Assembly (NCBI GenBank): GCA_022578965.1 | Contig: MU400516.1 | Coordinates: forward strand, 62,001 to 126,000 | Length of the DNA stretch: 64,000 nt | Source of the DNA: Xylaria sp. FL1777 | Taxonomy: Eukaryota > Ascomycota > Sordariomycetes > Xylariales > Xylariaceae | Reading direction: 5' to 3' | In this document: in pieces, positions 59,710-64,000 of the stretch | Layout of the letters: the number at the start of each line of letters is the position of its first letter | Numbering within the stretch: position 1 is the first letter of the stretch | The notes under the pieces: generated by a model | Database searches by the model: none | The model's input: only the letters and a program-made list of their open reading frames with translations | Told to the model about the DNA's origin: nothing | Translations under genes and position numbers: made by a program

Positions 59710-60597
59710 TCAGAGGATAACAAAGCCGTCTTCTGTGTCTTCATCCTTGCTTGCTTGATCTCGACTCACGAGTCCCAGTTGTGTCATCTTCTTGTAGACT
59801 AAATCGGCGATGGCGGCCATACCTTCAGGTCTAGGGTGGTAGGCGCCGCCCTGGTGAAACAGCTTCCAAGTGAAGCCGGAGATCCAGGGGTACTGTGCTC
59901 CAATGGCGTGTGACTCGCTCGGCCCTGCGACGTTCACGGTGCTGCACCAATCTCCGCGTCCAAGCACGGCCTTACGCGTCGCTTCTAGCAATCGCGCGGC
60001 CACCTCTCTATGATGCGCGATGCGATCTGCGCCGAAGACGACGTCCTCGCCCGGCCGGGTATCCGGGCCTAACACCGCCTGGTACTCGACTACAAGGACA
60101 TGGGCCCGGGGTGCCTTGTCGTGGATCGCGTCTAGAACGGTGGCGTACCGCTGCGCAAGACCGTCGACATCTAGTTGTAGTTGAGCACTAGCCTCACGGT
60201 CCGGGTCGGTGCCGCGAAGGTACAGTAGCACACTGCTTAACACACTGCCCAGGAAGCTCCGGCTTAGCGTATCCTCAAAGATGCCCCCGATGTAGCCGAT
60301 GTCGTTACCACCGCCTAGCACCAGGACGACATCGCTGTCAGCCGGCAGATCATCAATCTGCGGCGCAAACTGCCTACCACCCGCATATTGTGGGGTGTCG
60401 AGGAGGTGTAGCAGCGTCGCGCCGCACACGCTGAGGTCGGTCAAGGTGCCACCCACCCGCGAGGCAACGAGGTGGGCGTAGTTGGCTCCCGACCGGCCGG
60501 CACTAGGGTCCTCGACGGGCACAATGGTGGGCCCTGCGGCGAAAGACGAGCCGAGACTTGCGATCCGAAGAGGCATCTCTTCTGCACTGTAGCTCAC
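59710..60597 (-). CDS. SGNH/GDSL-type hydrolase
   Basis: Predicted esterase/lipase of the SGNH fold; substrate unknown. Single exon, 295 residues; an alternative start at Met8 (MPLRIASLGSS) would place block I close to the N-terminus, as is usual. Block I is LGSSFAAGP (nucleophile candidate Ser18). The block II Gly is in SVCGATLLHLL (Gly59). Block III is LVLGGGNDIGY (Asn98). Block V is AYHPRPEGM (His254). The Asp that normally stands three residues before this His (DxxH) is Gly251 here, so the triad may be a dyad or may use another acid. There is no clear signal peptide, so a cytosolic location is inferred, although many relatives are secreted. The acidic C-terminal tail (KDEDTEDG) is extra. 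The gene is GC-richer than its flanks, intronless, and divergent from the guanine deaminase 1.2 kb away; no functional link is evident. Confidence 0.82.
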   Translation of the reverse strand: MSYSAEEMPLRIASLGSSFAAGPTIVPVEDPSAGRSGANYAHLVASRVGGTLTDLSVCGATLLHLLDTPQYAGGRQFAPQIDDLPADSDVVLVLGGGNDIGYIGGIFEDTLSRSFLGSVLSSVLLYLRGTDPDREASAQLQLDVDGLAQRYATVLDAIHDKAPRAHVLVVEYQAVLGPDTRPGEDVVFGADRIAHHREVAARLLEATRKAVLGRGDWCSTVNVAGPSESHAIGAQYPWISGFTWKLFHQGGAYHPRPEGMAAIADLVYKKMTQLGLVSRDQASKDEDTEDGFVIL

Positions 60598-61846
60598 TCA
60601 CTTATTGTTTGCGGTAGCACGGCTGAGAAACGTCCGATGCCGCGAAACCCGGTGTTCTAACTGAGGATCGGGGATTACAAGTGTCACCGGGATTGCATTT
60701 GGACCGTGTCATGTACCCATGTGCTCCGCAAACTTTGGACTCGTTGTGTGTTGGCAGATATCTTATACGAAGTGTACAGTTGATCGAGATGAGGTAAGGC
60801 ATCAGAGGCCCCCAGCCTCTTCTGACAGCAGAGTTAAACCAGATTGGTGCCCTACGCCTTCGGGTACGTACTTGCCTATCTATATATACCTGATTAGAGG
60901 GTAAAATATAGTGGTTACCTATTGTACTATGGCTTAGATGGGTACCTGTGCTGCCTCTTGTCTAGGTGGGCCTTGGGTCATGTGGTTAGTTACCTATTAC
61001 AGGTAAACACAGGTACCTAGGTAGGTACCTAGCCAAAGTCTACGCAACACGACACACCGAGATATCTGAATACAGGTATCACAGTTATTTCACCGAGGTC
61101 ATTATTGTTATTTTGTTACACAGCATGGTTTTGACAGCGATGTGCACAATTACTATTTAGAATTGACCATCCTGTTCTTCAGATGCTTGGCCTAGGTCTA
61201 GATAGTCTAAATAGGTAGTAGCTAACTATACTTACTTAATCTACCTACTTATCTGATAGACAGATCGATCTAGACCTCCTTACCGACTCTCCCAGATAAC
61301 GCCGGGCCACGCCGCTGGCCGGCCGGTCGACGGCTTCAGGCCATGCCGCGATCCGAGTGGACAATTCCGTCGCACAACTTCGTTGGATCTGGAACGCACC
61401 GCGACACGTTTGTACCTACATCGTAAACCATTCTTTCCGCTCCTTTCTTCCCTTGCTTCATTTGTCTTATAACTTCGTCCCTGGCAGACAGTCCGCCCGC
61501 CATTGACTTGTCTCCGAAACGTGCAGCAGCTTCTCAGCAGCCCACCGGCAAATAAAAATACCATGGCATCGGAACAGCCCTTCGCCAATCTGGTATGATA
61601 GCTAGCAAACTGTTTGATGTGCCACGACAACGGATGGAAGTCGCGTACAATAAAGCCTCGCGATAACGAGCTACGCCCTTTTTAGGTGTTTCACTTTGCC
61701 TTGTAGTGACACTCACAGTTTCACTCCCTGGCTTTGGTCAATCTTTTTAAAAAGGCCAAAAAGAAAGGGCCAAAAACGAAAACAACAACACAACACCTTC
61801 TGGCTGTGCAGCAACGCGGACGATAGACCGACAAGGCGGACGTATC
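60598..61846. promoter_or_regulatory. Divergent intergenic region, SGNH hydrolase / guanine deaminase
   Basis: 1.25 kb between outward-reading genes. It contains a dense TAGGTACCTA cluster at 61011-61031 (AGGTACCTAGGTAGGTACCTA), with further TACCTA/TAGGTA copies from 60915 to 61250. The stretch just before the deaminase start is A-rich with AAAAGG/AAAACAACAACAC runs. No gene seen; open frames here are short and featureless. Confidence 0.5.
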
Positions 61847-63356
61847 ATGACGCTTTCCAAGCTGGACAAGAACCAAGTGTTCTTTGGCACCTTTATACAC
61901 TCTAAAAGCCTTGGCGAGCTGGAATATTTGCACAACGCAGCCATCTGCGTAGATACGTCGGGAAAGATCGTCGCCGTAGAGACCAACTGCAACCAGCAAA
62001 AGGCAGTTGAGACACTATACAGCAGACTAGGTTGGAGTCCAGAGGATATCAATGTTACCCTGGCCTGCGATGAGCGGCAATTCTACTTTCCTGGTTTCGT
62101 CGGTAAGCAATTCCCTAAGTCCCTCCTAGGTGCCGGTTGCACGTGATCCCATCCCATTCTATTCTAATATCATACAACTAGATACACATGTCCACGCGTC
62201 TCAGTATCCCAATGTCGGCATTTTCGGGAAGTCAACCTTGCTGGACTGGCTGAACAGATATACTTTCCCTATGGAAGCGTCGTTGGCATCGCTCCCTAAA
62301 GCGCGGAGAGTGTACACGCGATGCATCAGGCAGACACTGGCGCACGGCACCACTACTGCGTCCTACTTCGCGACCATCGACGTCGACGCCACTAACATCT
62401 TAGCCGACCTCTGCTACTCTATAGGCCAGCGCGCCCTCATCGGTCGTGTGTGCATGGATCACCTCGGGCCGGACTACTATCTCGACGAATCACCTGAGCA
62501 CGCAGTAGCCGCCACCCAGGCCACCATCGACCACATCCGCAGCATAGATAGCGGCTTCGAACTCGTAGGCCCAATCATCACCCCAAGGTTTGTGCCGGCG
62601 TGCAGCGCCGAGGTAATGAGAGGTCTCTCAGAGCTTCAGAAGCAGACGCAGCTACCTGTGCAGACGCACATCTCGGAAAACGTCGACGAGATTAAGCTGG
62701 TGAAGGAGTTGTTCCCAAGTAGCAAGCATTATGCCGATGTGTACGATACCCACGGGCTCCTGAACGAGAAGACGATTCTGGCCCACGCCATCCACCTTAC
62801 AGAGGAAGAGGCGGATCTCATCGCCGAGAGAAAAGCCAAGGTTGCCCATTGCCCGTGTAGTAACTCTGCCCTGTCGAGCGGTGTCGCACGGGTGCGTTGG
62901 CTGTTGGAAAAAGGCATCCAGGTGGGTCTTGGGAGCGATATGAGCGGCGGTTATAGTCCGAGTATCCTCGAGGCAGCGAGGCAGGCGAAGCTAGTGTCGA
63001 ATCACCTAATCATGCCAGGAGGCGCATTAGACCACCTACCACCAGAAGAACGGGAAAAAGCCAAGTTGAGCGTCGACGAGGTCCTGTACCTAGCCACGAG
63101 AGGAGGCGCACAGGTGGTGGGAATGGCCGACAAGATTGGGGCCTTCGAGGTGGGCAAGCAGTGGGACGCGCAGCTCGTCGACGTCGGCGCCGTCCCCGAC
63201 GAGGTTGCCGCGGACGATGACACGCACCACGGCAACGTAGACCTGTTCGGCTGGGAGACGTGGGAAGAGCGCGTCGCGAAATGGGTCTTCACCGGCGACA
63301 GTCGGAATACCAAGAAAGTATGGGTGCGGGGACGGCTTGTACATAATAAGACATAA
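61847..63356 (+). CDS. GUD1: Guanine deaminase
   Basis: Hydrolyses guanine to xanthine and ammonia with a bound zinc ion, feeding purine catabolism through xanthine, urate and ureides; cytosolic. Exons are 61847-62102 and 62182-63356, with a 79-nt intron (GTAAGC...TAG) that splits the Asp codon of the metal-binding DTHVHASQ box, giving 476 residues, close to yeast Gud1. Other amidohydrolase-superfamily features: THISENVDEI (second metal/substrate His region), ILAHAIHLTEEE, HCPCSNSALSSG, and VGLGSDMSGGYS with the catalytic Asp. A C-terminal beta-sandwich segment follows the barrel (GAFEVGKQWDAQLVDVGA ... VWVRGRLVHNKT). The N-terminal sandwich strand is encoded by exon 1 (VFFGTFIHSKSLGELEYLHN). 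The start has good family support. All key residues are intact. Confidence 0.94.
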
Positions 63357-64000
63357 GACAAACGAGAATTCTTAGACAGTCTTAAGCTCTACTCGAAAAT
63401 TTCGTGGCAACGACTGACTACATAGAAAGAAGGTCACGAGATGAGAGGAGCCAACGCTTGTGATGGATAGATGTAGTGTTCTATACCCGATACAATTGAT
63501 GAATGTTGCCACCGCATCGTTAATGCTCGGCTTGTGACCGGAGCCTACGCTAAACATCGTGAGAGTCCTTCATCTCTGCTGGGAAAGGGCAATACAATCC
63601 GAGCACATCTTCTAGGTAGATAAATAACACACAGTGTCTGTCTTCAGCCAGGGCTCAATAAGAAGAATCGCTGAAGGTGGCGAGCGACATAATTGTAGCT
63701 CGCCGCGAGGTCTAGGCCGCGAAGCCACGATGGGATTCTCAGAACCAGGTGACTATCTAGTCAATCGACCCCCCCCCCCCCTTTTACGTCTGTGATATCA
63801 GCCTTGTATTCGACACGAGGACCGTGCTCTACTTACTATCTAAGAGGACTATCTATCTAGGCATGTGTGCGCGCGACTCCGGCTACCGTGAAGACGAGCC
63901 ATCTTACTGAAGATCATCCTTTAAATCACCTTCTCGTCTCCCATGGACGCCTTTCCTTTCCTTCTTAGGTACGTAGCATTGCGAGTGGTCATTTCATGGG
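63357..64000. other. Downstream region to window end
   Basis: Deaminase 3' region and spacer. A run of 13 C lies at 63769-63781. No gene seen before the window ends. Confidence 0.5.
63769..63781. repeat. Poly(C)13 homopolymer
   Basis: Thirteen consecutive C on the plus strand, followed by TTTT. Confidence 0.9.

Noticed and set aside
52410..63356. A biosynthetic gene cluster built from the bANK factor, SGNH hydrolase and guanine deaminase
   Set aside because: Genes are separated by kilobases, no core synthase is present, and guanine deaminase is a housekeeping purine enzyme.

Overview
The window comes from a filamentous ascomycete (Pezizomycotina, probably Sordariomycetes). The genes carry short spliceosomal introns, about 50-180 nt, with GTAAGT-like donors and CTAAC/CTGAT-like branch sites. 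Intergenic spacers are long and non-coding. A mitochondrial uS4, a fungal septin, Ku70, ferrochelatase, a fungal PPR protein and typical fungal MFS and transcription-factor genes are present. One transposon shows heavy C-to-T / G-to-A decay typical of repeat-induced point mutation (RIP). No tRNA, rRNA, CRISPR or prokaryotic-type operon was found.

Layout: 0-5.2 kb holds the 3' part of mitochondrial uS4 (NAM9) facing a Cdc3/AspB-type septin. At 5.2-19 kb come long spacers, a DHA1-like MFS exporter, a predicted secreted HD-domain protein, a PPR protein and LSM4, all on the minus strand. At 19.5-27.2 kb there are two unrecognised plus-strand genes (a single-pass membrane protein and an LPPY-containing protein) and a 1048-residue Zn2Cys6 regulator on the minus strand. 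At 27.7-33.3 kb lies a complete but dead Ty3/Gypsy LTR retrotransposon (two 221-bp LTRs, a 4-bp target duplication, decayed RT and RNase H), ending 11 bp past the KU70 stop codon. KU70 is head-to-head with ferrochelatase (HEM15), followed by a second MFS transporter. From 41.0 to 59.7 kb the only recognisable gene is a bZIP-ankyrin (bANK-type) regulator, in about 17.5 kb of otherwise gene-free sequence. The window closes with an SGNH hydrolase divergent from a guanine deaminase.

Functionally these are mostly independent housekeeping genes: mitochondrial translation and RNA handling, U6 snRNA/mRNA decay, septin cytoskeleton, DNA end joining, haem synthesis and purine catabolism. Transporters and regulators are mixed in. 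I see no convincing biosynthetic cluster and no clearly new multigene system. The most informative signals are the retroelement, its polarised RIP pattern and its position against KU70; a dispersed TACCTAGGTA-type palindrome found in several promoters and at the retroelement insertion site; an ATG-only first exon in LSM4; and the isolated bANK gene. Exon boundaries were worked out by hand from splice signals, reading frame and family resemblance, with no transcript data.
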